Source: Alentia gelatinosa (Eukaryota; Annelida; Polychaeta; Phyllodocida; Polynoidae). Taken from it: a stretch of 64,000 nucleotides of DNA. Position numbers and translations under genes: made by a program. This document shows positions 44,100 to 56,650 of this stretch, in pieces. The notes under the pieces were generated by a model. It made no database searches. It had not been told where the DNA came from and saw only the letters and a program-made list of their open reading frames with translations. The DNA is taken from contig OX465579.1 of NCBI GenBank assembly GCA_950022655.1, positions 76,209,193 to 76,273,192 of the forward strand, read 5' to 3'. Within the stretch, counting starts at the first letter, position 1, and every line of letters starts with the position of its first letter.

Positions 44100-44717
44100 A
44101 GCGGCAATAACTTACATAGTACTGAACTCATTTCTAGGGCATAGTGAGTGTTTAATAGTTTTTACGGCTATTTCTTTTAAGAAACTTTTTTCTTTTTGCT
44201 TTAATTGCGGGTAAGTGAGGATTTGCCTATAATCCTTTAGGAGGTGGTTCGAATTAAGTGGACATTTGTATAGCATACTTCTTTTAAATACACTTAGTTT
44301 TTTAGGAGTAACTTGCAGAACTGGGGCATCGAATAATCTAGTATTTCTGTTTGCCTGGGTAAAATATCCATGGTCTTATATTATATGTAAATTTTCACAG
44401 AAGCTCCTCTGGGCTTATAACTAGGACCTATAATGATGTTTCTTTGTTGAATTAAATCTACCATGACCCACAGGCAGACAATGTCTTCGGTGCTGCAGTT
44501 GTAAGTAGAGAACTGATCTGTTATACACATAATGGATTCTTTGACATAGAGTCCTACCCCTCCTCCCGTTTTACATTCACCAGTCTATCCAATCTCTATC
44601 GTTCCTATAAAAAAGGTGTTAGGGCCAACAATGTCTATTAGATCTGTTCCAATATCCTAATTTAGCCAAGATTCTGAGAAGGTAAAAATGGGTCTATTTT
44701 TCAAAACCTGCATTTTA
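44100..44717 (-). pseudogene. CR1/L2-like LINE relic: endonuclease start joined to ORF2 end
   Basis: On the minus strand, KMQVLKNRPIFTFSESWLN (about 44712-44656) begins an apurinic-like endonuclease domain. GGGVGLYVKESIMCITDQ (near 44560-44510) and NIIIGPSYKPRGASVK (near 44430-44385) follow, as in CR1/L2/RTE endonucleases. The next homology (YFTQANRNTRLFDAPV and CPLNSNHLLKDY, about 44360-44220) resembles the C-terminal tail of ORF2, so most of the RT is deleted. Several stops are present. Confidence 0.6.
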
Positions 44718-45072
44718 GGTAAAAAAGTATCTTCCTAGACTATTTCTCTTAATAATCAGTGTACAGTTGTAATTCTTGCATCAATGGATGCGTCTCAAGA
44801 AATCCTATCATTCCAACATATGGTTTTTCCATATCCGACTGGAATCTTTAGGTGAAAATTGAGAAAAACCCTTATTTTCTCCTCATTTTCAAGTTCTTTT
44901 AAATGCTTGAAGATAAACAAATACTCACAATATATATGGAGGCAACAGAATCAATAAAAATGGTTTATTAGGTCAATCTTTACCATCAGGGATATGTGAA
45001 AAATCATAGAACAAGGTAAGAAAATGAAAATTTCCATGAATTTTTTATTTGAACATTTTTTCAATTGAAAAA

Positions 45073-46941
45073 TGTTACGTCCATGACCCCAAGGTTAAAA
45101 TATATACAACAAAAGGGGGAAAAAATCAAGGTCATGTTTGTCACCTTCAAATGCTGTAGAAATATGTCCTTTTACATCCCTTAAAGTTTGAGCTTAATTG
45201 TCCTATGATAAGTGTGTCATTTTCAGGATATGGTTACCTAGACCTAAATTCCAAAAAATAGGGGTCATGGACGTAACAGTCACATAAAACATGATTACAA
45301 TTCCAGTATTCAATTTTTCAAAACCAAACCTCATTTACATCATGCTATTCTATGTTGGCCTTAAGCATGATAAAAACAATTGTTTTAATCTTTTTTTTTA
45401 ACACCTCTGAGGATGCAAATGTGCATTTGTTACGTCCGACACCCCGTTACGTCCGACACCCCAATATATGCTAAACAGGAAAGTAATTACTTAAGGCAGG
45501 TCATACTGTTTGTATCAAGTATCAAGATGTATACTAGTTAAGTTAAATATGTGTACAATGAATATTAAATGTTTAATGGAGTTATCTGTTCCCTGTTTTA
45601 TCAGAAAGTGTTACGTCCATGACCCCTACACCCAGGTATTAGTTTATGATAAAACTGGTCACAAATCAGAGGTTAATTCTGGATTTCTATATGAAACATT
45701 TTCATATATATTAAATCTCATCAGCTCCTGTTATTTCTTGAGGTATTTTTTAATTCAGGCCCTGCATAAAACCCTTTTTTAATTTGTTACTAAGTGTTAC
45801 GTCCGATACCCCTTTTAAGGATCAAAAGTTTAGAGATCTCCATACATGGCTATATCAATTGCATTATAATTTGAGGGACATTTATGGTTATTTATGTTTT
45901 GTCTATAATAAAGCCTTGTTCCCATGTCCTTAGCTATGTTTTAAACTTAAAGTATAAGATATTTGGTGGTAAGAAAAATACCTTTGATTTTGGTAATTTT
46001 TATACAAAAATGTTTTTTTCTTGTATTATCTTTTCATAAAATATATTTGTGAATCTGGTCTATTCTGCATATCTAGGTCTTACCATGACATCAAATGATA
46101 TTTTCAAAGCAGATAAAATTGCTTCTTCTAGCTGTAAGATGTATTCTCTTGTGGTATTGTCAATTAAGAGATAAGTGTTACGTCCGACACCCCTCTTTTA
46201 TAAATGAGAAATACTGTTACAAGTACAGGAAAACTCTATAGAACTTGCCATATTACAAAGAAAATTTGATAGGTTATACAGAAACTTAACTGTGATAATT
46301 TTGTGTATATGCAGGCAACACATATCTGTCTTTTGATCCATAATTATATCGAATGAAGAACAAAAAATAAAGTTTTTGCCAAAACTCAATGATATTTCAT
46401 AGACACATAAATTTTGGAATTTGAAATTCCTATCTGTTGTAGAAATGATGTCTATATCACATAATAGTAATTTAATAGGTTTTTAAGTTCTGATACTACA
46501 AAACATCCTTAATGTAATAGACTGTGTAATAAAGTTAGCATGTTACGTCCGACACCCCTAAAAGAGCCTCCCTCTATGCCTGACAGATATACGTATAATA
46601 GATTATTTACATATAAAAAGTTATTATTTACTGTGAAGCAATGGTCAAGGATAAGAAATATCATACTGAAATCCTTATGTAAATAATAAGTGATATGAGA
46701 GGGTAAATTCAAAAGGAGTTACATTAGAACACAAACAATTGTTTGCCATTTCTGTGACTTGGACAAAATTCAAGATCTTGTGACAAAAATTCTGATGGAT
46801 CAACATATATGGTTTTGGGATGTTGCAAAGAAATATATACAAACTTTCTTATTTTAAATTTTGATAAAAGTTTGACCATTGAATGCAAGAGAATAAAAAA
46901 TTCCAAAAATGTCCACATCAAAAGGGGTATCGGACGTAACA
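45073..46941. repeat. Dispersed array of nine 18-bp motifs TGTTACGTCC-NNN-ACCCC, about 185-bp periodic
   Basis: Copies lie at 45073-45090, 45261-45278 (reverse), 45428-45445, 45446-45462 (abutting, first base differs), 45609-45626, 45795-45812, 46176-46193, 46541-46558 and 46924-46941 (reverse). Only the central triplet varies: GAC four times, GAT twice, ATG three times. Flanking DNA is AT-rich and mostly unalignable. Centre-to-centre distances are about 188, 176, 172, 186, 381, 365 and 383 when the abutting pair is taken as one, close to one or two times 185. It is not a tandem repeat in the usual sense. It could be a decayed satellite with a preserved protein-binding box, an internal array of an unknown transposon, or micro-coding sequence (minus reading GVSDVT/GVMDVT). 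Confidence 0.85.
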
Positions 46942-47108
46942 CATAAAGCATGGTTCTCTTAAAAGTTGTATAAAATCATCCAATCTGCTCGTAAGGTATT
47001 GGAATAAATTACTTGTGATAGCTAAATATCTGTAGTAAATAATAATATAGGAAATTAGGACTTCTTGTCAAGTTTATATTTTTGGGTCAGTTTCTGGCCT
47101 CATGTTGG

Positions 47109-47160
47109 TAAAATGCAGGTTTTGAAAAATAGACCCAAATGTCAAAGTCGTCTATCTTCA
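47109..47160 (+). pseudogene. Short LINE endonuclease-derived fragment, inverted copy of 44689-44717
   Basis: The 29 bases at 47109-47137 are the exact reverse complement of 44689-44717 and read KMQVLKNRP on the plus strand. Homology stops abruptly after RP. Together the two fragments bracket the motif array in inverted orientation. Confidence 0.6.
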
Positions 47161-48868
47161 AATGATATTTTACACAATCATATTTACTATAAAGACATAG
47201 CATATGTGAGATAAGCAAACCCTTTCCTAAACACTTACTGTTTCTTCTGGTGTCCATCAATATAAGAGCAAAAAGGTTTGAGTTCATCTGTAGATTGCAT
47301 AATATGTAAATCTATAGAAAAGCCGTTATAACATACATTAGATAACATACTGTACACGAACAAAGAGATTGCTAGTTGCAAGTAATGTCCTCTGAAATTA
47401 CCAGAGCACCATATGCACGTACTGCGTGGGCCCTATACATAGTGACAAAGAATTATAGGTTACAGAGAATAACTTAGCACAGCATTTTAGTCCTGGGAGA
47501 ATAATGATATGGAGATCCTAGTGTTGGCGTGTAGACACGACCTGAAATTCTATAAGGTACATTATCGTTAACGATTACATGGTGCCTTGCCACCTCGACA
47601 GCAATGAGGTGTGGGGATGGGGGGTTGGGGTGGGCGCAGGTATATCCAACCAAGTAAATATTCAATCAATTTAGCTATATCTAGTTTTTCTACCATAAGA
47701 TGCCTGAAAATATGATATATGTGATATATATGATATAAGATACATGATAATATGATATGTCTACCTTTAGCACATTTCTATGTGATTGTGGTCAGGCTCA
47801 TGTAAGTCTATAGGGCGAGGTAACATTGTTTTGGTAACATGGGAGAGGGGGCTACCGCAACAACGATCCCAATAGGTTGAGAATGTGCTCACGTGATCAG
47901 CCAGTGCGAGGTTAATTATGAATATAATAGAGAGAGCAGGGAACTATAAAACATTTGACATTAATGATCTAATAACAAATGGTTTTATCGAACAGTTTCT
48001 ATCCGCTCAAGGAAGCCGACTCTTGAGTCAGGTAATTATTTCACTATTTTCAAACATAGTACGTATAAATATACAGACATTCAAGTTAATAAATCGTAGA
48101 GGAGCAACTCCACAGGAGCTGCTAGGGGACCAGAAGTCACGCGTCTACTGCTCGACATCCGGCCGTTAGCGTCTAAAGGTCACGTGATCCAGCTGCAGCG
48201 GTGTGGCGGGAGTCCATGCGATATTCTACAGGTGAGAGATAACCATTTTCTCGTCATCTGACATAATCTCGTCTGGCGATCACGTGACGTCTCCGAGACC
48301 CTGGCCCATTGGTGACCTTTGTCCTGCACCACGTGATACGCGGGTCCTGTGCCATGGCAGGGTGGTAGGGTGAGGAACGCAGGTGACTGAGGAGGGCGTC
48401 CCTGTATCATCCAGAGAGTTTATATTGGGTTAGTATGGCATGGCGCACTTAATCAAGCTGATGTACAGTAGACAACAGAGCCTATTATTCCCGTGAGTGG
48501 CTCGGCCAGAAGTTATACTACAAAGACAGCGCGCAGGACCTTATGAGCGGAACATGCATGCCTATCAGAGGCAATGTATCGATGCTGCAGCTTCTGTCAA
48601 CGGAAAGAAGTCCTGAGAGATCCTGTTTCTCTGACTCGGTACTGGTAGTAGTTGACAGACTATTCGCAGATGCTTTACTAAAAAAAACTAGGAAGTAACG
48701 TTATTTCCATTTCCAAAGAAAGAGTGCGGTACTCAGCAGACCCTGTCATAAGGTATTCGACATACTATGTCAACTCTATTTTAGCGTCCACATCGGGAGT
48801 ATTCAAAGATTGGCGCACACAGCATCGGACTATCCCACCGTCACTCTCCTAGCAGATACCCTATGCTA
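47161..48868. other. Gene-free sequence with an E-box-rich, locally GC-rich patch
   Basis: CACGTG occurs at about 47891, 48181, 48281 and 48330 within 450 bases. A frame at 47918-48169 (MNIIERAGNYKTFDINDL...) has a donor-like CAG|GTAATT at about 48029, but no supporting homology. Nothing else is recognised. Confidence 0.35.
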
Positions 48869-49010
48869 CAAGTTAGCCCAAGCACCAAGATGCATCTCTT
48901 CAGAGGAGGTGCCATGCTAAGTTCCTGCATGTCTTATCAAACATAGGTGTTGCAACATAGTCTGAGGAACAAGCAGCGAACTCCTATTCCAATAATCTAC
49001 TATTCTAACG
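48869..49010 (-). mobile_element. 142-bp SINE-like unit, copy 1
   Basis: This unit matches the reverse complement of 53221-53362 at 137 of 142 positions. It starts CAAGTTAGCCCAAGCACC and ends CTACTATTCTAACG. No target duplication was found around this copy. Confidence 0.7.
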
Positions 49011-52000
49011 TATCTGAACGGGATGGTAATAAATTGAGGTTAGGCGTAGCAATGTAAGTGACCGCCAACATAGTAAACACCATAATACAACGTCAAGGGT
49101 GATATCACCGCACGTTTGTTCCTGCTTGTGAATATTTCATCATCATTAACTAACCATATCCCCCACACGTTACTTATTCTTCTATCATACAGGTTGAACC
49201 ATGAGTCATTGAACTGGTATCGAAGATACCTGTTAATAGGTAATATGATGAAACAATTTACTGGGGTTTGGATATTGTTTTTCAAATCTGCACATAAATT
49301 GGCCACACGGGTGATTTTCCATTTACAGCCTTAGGCTTGGAATAATATTCAATACAGTTTCATGATAATGTATCGAAGATATTGGTCCTAGGTATCGATA
49401 TGGAAAAACATTATAATACAATTGAGACTACCTACCGCCAAATTGAAAAGGAAAGATAGGATGACTAAATGAATGAAAGGTCTGTGTGAAAGGATGAAAG
49501 AAAGGCCGTTTCATCAAAACATTTCTGCATAAAACCAATTGTTGTTTAATCAATCATTATTTATTTTCATGGTTATTCGAAATATACAAAGGAAAACTGA
49601 AAAGTGGAACTGTGAGTCATCGATTATTTTGAGAGTGAGATGATGAAAATGGTAAGGTTTGTTCAATTGATAAAGCCACTTCGGTTATACTGGTGAGGTT
49701 GTTTTTTTAAGACGTTTATCTACCCTGGGTATCACTCAACTCCAGAGAAGCTGGTCTCAACGTGTACCCAGGTCATATGCATCATCAGGTTAGTTTTAGA
49801 GCATATTTGTTTTTCAATAATGTACATTATTCACGCAGACAGCGCCAGCGCACTGCAGTAGCCAATCTGCCATCAGTCCTAATTAACACAACACAAACCA
49901 CCCTAACCGAAAGGCCACTTTCGTCGAAGTCAAACAAAGATGTGTGCAAAAACTGTGTATTTGTAATTCAGCTTGTATTAGCACCTCGTGTGTTCCTCAC
50001 GCCACACACTCTTTGTGAGCACCCCAGAGAAAAACTCCAGAGCTGCTCAGCTAGTAAAGACCCACACAACTTACTAATGACCCTCTTAGGGTGCCAAACT
50101 TATAAGCAAGCTACAAATGAGTTTTCACTCTTGGCGGAGATGATGCCATTGTCTTTTTTATAAGTGTTGACAGCTGGATGAGCAGGGCGTCACAAGTGTA
50201 ATTCCCGACGAACAAAAACCTCGCCTCACTAATTAGGCCTGTGGCGAATAAGCTGTGAAGATACATCTTGTAGGCCGGTTGCTACACTGATGAGAACATT
50301 ATTGAGATGCTCATGAGAGGTCCGGCTTCTATTGTTGATAGACAGCTGAAATGAGCTCACTGACTTGTGAGCGGACACCACGGGGGCGTTGAATAACCCT
50401 GCGTAAGACAGTTATACTACTATGATGCGCGTACAATACCGATCGTTTGATAAACTTGATTGTATGGAAGAACTATGTGCGAAACGTCTAATACAAAGTT
50501 GGACCGAAATAAATAAATCAAATAATGTTTTAAAATCATGTTTCAGAACCTTGGGTACGAGAGTTCTAACCAAAAAGCCTATGACCGACCGTCCATAACA
50601 GTTAAATGAGACATCGTGGACTTGGCCTCGTTGATATATAGACAGGGCTGAATGGTAGGCGAATCATATTAACAAAAACAAACGTATTTATGAATTAGAC
50701 CAGCGGAAATATGTTCATTATATCAAAGGAAGGGTTTTCGAAATAGCTCTAATTAAAATCATTTATGATAATAAATTCAAAGAAAACACCGCTATGTTGC
50801 ACCACCTAGAGTTATTAAAAATCTCATTCATACTGTCATCCACCCAGCCACTCTGTTGAAATTGATGCTTCCAGCTGGTCTGTTCTGATTTATCAGAAAT
50901 TTGACAAATGCTCAATATCAACTGGTGTCAGATATACGCGGCAGTAATGTCTGAGGATCAGACGTGTAGTAATATCCGAGCTATAGCTAGGTGATTACGT
51001 ATATATTCTCAATTATATTGTGCTTTATTGATCCTACTGAAATGGTTTTAACTCACAAGAGGAAATATCTCAGAATACATTCTCGTGTGTTTATCTTGTT
51101 CTTCCTTGTTTCTGTTATGTTGATACAGATGCAAAACATATAACTAATGCAATTTCACCAAGAAAAGAATAGTAGTTGCAGATGACCATGTGCAAGACTA
51201 ACTTAAATATTTCTGAATATGCTAATGGACCCAACTACCTTTAATCGGTGTAAGGAACAAAGGATGCAAAAATGATTCTCTCTGTAATATGTATAGATAT
51301 TTAGTAGAAAATAGGGAAATTATTGAAAACTATGTGCAGCTCTAGTTCCTGCAAATCGCTCATAATTACTTAGATACACAAAATAAAGATCATTATATCA
51401 TTGCAGTTTCATTTAAGATTTATTTTCCTTAATTCTAAACTAAAAATCCTTTGTAGACCAATTTTCCCATAGTACTGCAACATCAAGACCTGATTTTAAA
51501 TTGCAATACCTGACGAAAGTTCCTAAGGTAATTTCGTAATTGACATGAATTAGCCTATAGGTGGGTGGTTCAATAAAAGTATGAATGAAGTAAAATACGA
51601 TGATAGTATATCGTGGTGGTAGAAAGGTATATCTACCACATGTGTTCTCTATAAGGACAATGGTTGATCACGGGGTGTTCTGACGTTGAAGCGGAGGAGT
51701 ACTATACCTCGGTACTGCCTGCTCTGAGTGGCAGAGAGTTGGAAGATTACATCTGGACATGGTATAGGTCGTCTTAGGAGGTAGAGACTGCGTGAATTTC
51801 GTTCTACTCCATGAGTGCCTAGAAAACCGACATTTGTGAAATGGGCTTTCATAGGGAGAGCACACGGGGTGAACACACAGGACCTCAGAACACTGTGAGA
51901 ACAGAGAAAGGATTCATAAAAGACTGGACTATAAGTGAGAAGGATCTGTGAAACTACATCTGAGTGGTAGACTCAATCAGTGGACTGGTCAGAACGATGG

Positions 52001-53218
52001 AACAAGGAAATGACAAGGCGATGGAAGTGTTAAGATTAAACAGGTGATTGTGTGGTGCAATGAAACGATGGACCGATGAGATAACTAATGTCCGTTGGGA
52101 CAGAATTATTGGGAAGATGTGATTACTGGTGGATAGAAAGGAGCAAAGTCGGACTGCATAAATATCATGGATATTGAAGGTGGTTTGTATTTCAAGTGTT
52201 ATTGACCTGTGTAACTGTTTAATCATCGTTTTGTGGATTGATTCAGTTGGTTAAAGCTAATTGATAAAATTTCATCGTTTGTCCTCTGGTCTTAGATGTG
52301 TGTGGTTACCGTGCATCTATGGCTGATTCACCGCAAGCAGTTCTATGACAATATTACGAGAGATAAGGTACTTCGCAGGGAAATTTAGGATCTTCGTACG
52401 AATAACTTAGGAGCAGTTCCCAGGTCTTATGTAACATCTTATAAGGCCTCACAATGGTACAAGATATTACATAGGGTATATTAGAGGATAGAATATATAG
52501 CAAGCCCATGTCACACATCATTTGGTTCAGGTGTCTTAATAATTAAAAGACAATATCCTTTTAATCCTTCTTTTTTTACATTAATCAAAAGAATAGCTTC
52601 TTACTTCTATCTTTTTAAAGCAAATAACTTTAAGTTACTCTGATATTTCATTATTCTATCGAGAAGATTCTGGAGATGAATAGTCATCAAAAAGACATTG
52701 TATAGATGCTGAAGTGGAGTTCCACCCCAACGATGGGCTCTGGCCACTAGACTAGGCATAATTGTTAAATAAGACGAGAGGCGCGACGGCAGTTTAGACA
52801 ATTTATTCAATGTGAAACTTGACATTTGGTATAACAGAGTATACTTTTGAGACACGTAGTATAACAAGGTATGTTTTATACCTATGAGAGCAATAGGTAA
52901 AATAACGTGTCCAGATATTAGGCTGCAGGAACGACAGTCAATGAAAAAATTCGGTGTGGGTGAGCGGGTCAAAGGTCCTTTCAAGCCCTGCGGCGCGTGT
53001 GGTGGCGTGACGTCAGGAATGCACGTCATAGATGCTGAGTCCTGGTCACGCCGAGAGGGGGCGCCACGTGCGTTAACCGGTTTTGCTGCCGCGCCCTCGC
53101 TGACTTATGCTCGTATACTCGTCCTAAATCTGAATAGAAACTTTAAAACTGTGATCCAACAATTAGATTTGGTACACCTCTGTTAATTATAGTGTCAGGT
53201 ACCTATAGAAAGCTATTA
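49011..53218. other. Gene-free sequence between the two SINE-like copies
   Basis: Contains a 133-codon frame at 49762-50163 without recognised motifs and a GC-rich island near 52970-53110, annotated separately. Otherwise AT-rich. Confidence 0.4.
52970..53110. promoter_or_regulatory. CpG-rich island with CRE and CTCF-like motif
   Basis: TGACGTCA occurs at 53008-53015, and CCGAGAGGGGGCGCCAC (53051-53067) partly fits a CTCF core. GC-rich against AT-rich flanks. It may be a promoter or an insulator. Confidence 0.35.
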
Positions 53219-53368
53219 GCCGTTAGAATAGTAGATTTTTGGAATAGGAGTTCGCTGCTTGTTCCTCAGACTATGTTGCAACACCTATGTTTGATAAGAC
53301 GTGCAGGAACCTAGCATGGCACCTCCTCTAAAGAGATGCATCTTGGTGCTTTGGCTAACTTGGAGTTT
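53219..53368 (+). mobile_element. 142-bp SINE-like unit, copy 2, with 11-bp target duplication
   Basis: Flanked by GAAAGCTATTA at 53208-53218 and 53369-53379, a length typical of LINE-mobilised insertions. It is inverted relative to the copy at 48869. The stretch TTAGCCAAAGC...TAGGTTCCTGC on the minus strand faintly resembles pol III boxes A and B, but this is weak. No poly-A tail is seen. Because this copy has its own target duplication, the pair is unlikely to be the ends of one 4.5-kb transposon. Confidence 0.7.
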
Positions 53369-53379
53369 GAAAGCTATTA

Positions 53380-56300
53380 CAACTTGTTTTGGGTTACCCC
53401 CTAAATTTCAGTAGATTGCCTTGACTAAAAGATGCAAAGGTGGAATAGGACTCCTATCGCCTACACCTTTAGAGGTTGGTGTCAATTATATAAACCTGCT
53501 AAGACTGTTTGATATACAAGTCTTAAAACTAGAACCGTAAAGATGATGTTTCGAACTGACCTGGGACTGTCCTTAAATTGGATTCCTGAGGTGATTGGTG
53601 ATTATAGCTACTCACATTTCACCATCGTTGATTTATATGATATAGACAGGGTGAAACGGGTAACATGTATAGCACGGTTGGCACGATGATTAAAACCCAA
53701 TATGACAGTAACACGAGTCTTGTAGACAGGTAAATGATGACGGTAACAAACAAGGAGCTGTTCAAAGCAATTACCAGACTAAATAAAGAATTGCATGCTC
53801 AATTAACGAGAAGCCGAGATCATTTGTCTTACAAACGTCTCCCAATTGGCAGACAGGAGTCATATACATGGTAGATATTCATAGCATCGCTCTCATTACA
53901 GGTGGATAAACATACTTGCATGACAACAGTATTCTGAAAGCGGAGTTTGACGTATCCTATTGTGACAGGATTCACAATAATATTCTGGAAGCCATAGAGG
54001 TAAGGACCGATGAGGATGTTATGGACCACCGACAGCCTTCGCTCATTACTCCCATGTGGAATATGACTGACCGATGATACATTTTAAAACTATATCAATG
54101 TTATTTTCTATTGATTCATATTTCCAGTTCACAAGTATTCTTTTCCTTTAAACCTCCTAAAACTACAACATGCGCTTTCCACTATCTAACAATGGTATAT
54201 CATAAATGTTACAGTTGTTAATCCCTTGCAGAACATAGATATCAGTAAAGTTTGTTACATCTGTCCTATCCATCGGGGTGGCAGTCATCGGGGTGGCTAG
54301 CCACGAAATGTTCCTGGAAGAAAAAGGTTATTACGTAAACAATCATTCTTGTTTTAAAGCCTTATGTATGCTGCTCTCTTTTCTTTCCTTTTTGTATATT
54401 ACTTGTTACATGGATTAAGAACTGATAGAGAAGATTGAGCAGGTTCTCCCGATATCTTAATTTGATCAAAACCGATTACACCTATTTCCGGTAAGGACCT
54501 TCCACACACCTCGCAGCCTAGCTTGGCTCGGTCCACTCAGTTCGCCATGTGAGGGTATTGTGGATCAACACTAACGGTTGCTAATTCATTCATATCATCA
54601 GAAAGGTGAGAATCAGAGATTGGTGTCGATGTCTGTATGTGCAGATTACGCCAGAGTGTCAGCGGATGTAGGTCTACCTTTGGCAAATAGTTCACTGATA
54701 GGGCGTTCGTTATCATCGAAAAATGAAATTGAAGCTGGACCCCACCCCTCCACCTGTACCTTCAATATTTTGGTTGACAGCGGCAATTGACTATATTCTA
54801 TTATATAAAACTCTATATTCCTCAGAAGATCTTAAATTTCTCTAATTTCATTGGAGAATACAGATAAAAAATACAACAAACGATGGTTTTGTGACCCGGT
54901 GGTTCTGTAAACCACTTGAGATTGATATCGTAATACACTCACTAAACGTTACCTCTCGTGGTTCACAGCCGCCTACCCACAAATCCAGCGATAATGGTCT
55001 ATGTATAAAATGGATATGACGCCGTATATAATGGATTTGAATCTGTATGCAGACAGTTTTTGAACAATAGGTAGTTTTATCCTACCCCTAATAAAAAACG
55101 CCATAGGTTTAACACTGACTCAATGTATTTGAAGGAGCGTTGAATAAAGTGTTATTTATGCACCGAGGTGAATAAAAAAACTGACCAATCAGGGACCAGA
55201 TTAGGAAAGTAGATCCGGCAGTGTCAACACGCTACTATCATGGATAATTACACAATTTTCTCTGTATATCGGTGAGATGGGGTAGGATAAATACAAAACC
55301 AAACTCGAGTTAGCCTTCTCTAGCTTTATGCTACTCTGGTCAGGTCTGCTACTCACTACACTCGGCTAACGCCTCGTGTAGTAATACACAACCTGCCCAT
55401 CGTGGCATAAACATTGACAAGGCTGACTCTCGTTTGGTTTCTACTAATTATACTGAGTCCCCATACATTTTCAATTGAGACTGAGTACGATGGATAATCA
55501 TCAAGTTACCATGATCTGTAGTTGAGTTTTTGATTTAGCAGAATTCGCTTGTATATGGCTATTCAGAATCTGTTCTGTGGGTAATATGAATGAATGTTTC
55601 ATCATCTCGAAGCAGTTTATATTTCAGCTCCCGTGGTTATTCCCACGAGCCACACCTTAATCGACCTTCATGCTCTAAGTAGTTTCACGAGCCATTCCCG
55701 GTCACCAAGGTTACTCGAGCTACTCAAGGTAACGAGATAGTCAAGTAAGAAAACACACAGATTGATGTATCAATTTACTCAAGTCCCCAAGTGTTTGCTA
55801 AAGCATGAAACCGGTTCAGTTAAATACACGCTTGTCGAGTTGGTACTTTAGGAGTTATATTTAGACTGAGAGATTAGACAGCCATTTGTTTAGACGAACT
55901 TCGGAAACGCTCTCAATCCGAAAACGTAATTCTTTCATAGAATGCAATTACATGAAATCTGTTTTTCCCTAAATCTACGTCTAACTCCCATCCACAGTAT
56001 GTATTTGATATTAAAGAAGAAACCAACACGTTTGAGCGCTACGTGATGTTCACTCGATTATTTGCTCGTTAATATCACTCTGCATCAAACTCATGGAGAA
56101 CGACGACTTTGGACTTTGACCAAAATGAGTCACTTTCTGTATCCATCTCACCCCTGTTCACAGTAAAAGAATGGACGACATACAGGATATGAATAAAATG
56201 TTTTTTTTATTATGCTCCTTCCATCGACAGTAAGCTGAGATATTCAAAGAGTAAATGAAGCAAGGTGGAGAAAAATATTAAAAAAACATACTGGATATAG

Positions 56301-56409
56301 ACCATGGTGATATGACTGCAATACTCGTAGGGGCATGGAGAATGAGGTCCCAATGTCAACCCTATATGACAAAAATACCAGGGTCGAGATGATAAAATAT
56401 TCGCCTTTG
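53380..56409. other. Gene-free AT-rich sequence
   Basis: Short frames only. CATCGGGGTGGC is duplicated at about 54272 and 54287. Nothing else is recognised. Confidence 0.4.
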
Positions 56410-56650
56410 ATCCCATTAGAGCTAACCGGAGTGTTGGCGGTAATGGGTAACAGAAGAGGCTGTTACTACTAACGCCAACTCACGTAGTTCCGGTCACCTG
56501 AACCCGGCCACGTGACCCCGCCACTCCACACACCGCTGCCGTCCACTTATCCTGGGACGCCAATGATATCGGATCCACCCAAGGAAAACTCTTCACTCTC
56601 ATTTCCTCAATTTCCCCTACTTCGTAGGGCCATTTCAATAGCTTGCGACA
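56410..56650 (-). repeat. Dispersed repeat, paralogous to 43490-43740 (inverted)
   Basis: This is the second copy of the family described at 43490, with about 70 percent visual identity over the shared blocks, including TTGGCGTCCCAGG, a CACGTG and the ACGCCAACT / CGCCAACACT tail. Confidence 0.6.

Noticed and set aside
45073..46941. CENP-B boxes
   Set aside because: The spacing is reminiscent of alpha satellite, but the 18-mer shares no meaningful sequence with the CENP-B box.
49762..50163. A 133-codon plus-strand frame as a gene
   Set aside because: No domain, no biased codon use and no splice or promoter context that I could see.
50290..50330. A hammerhead ribozyme starting at CTGATGAG
   Set aside because: The required downstream CGAAAC core and flanking stems are absent. 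Other CTGATGA occurrences (14263, 38438) fail in the same way.
48869..53362. A 4.5-kb transposon with 142-bp terminal inverted repeats
   Set aside because: The right copy has its own 11-bp target duplication and there is no transposase between the copies, so two independent insertions fit better.
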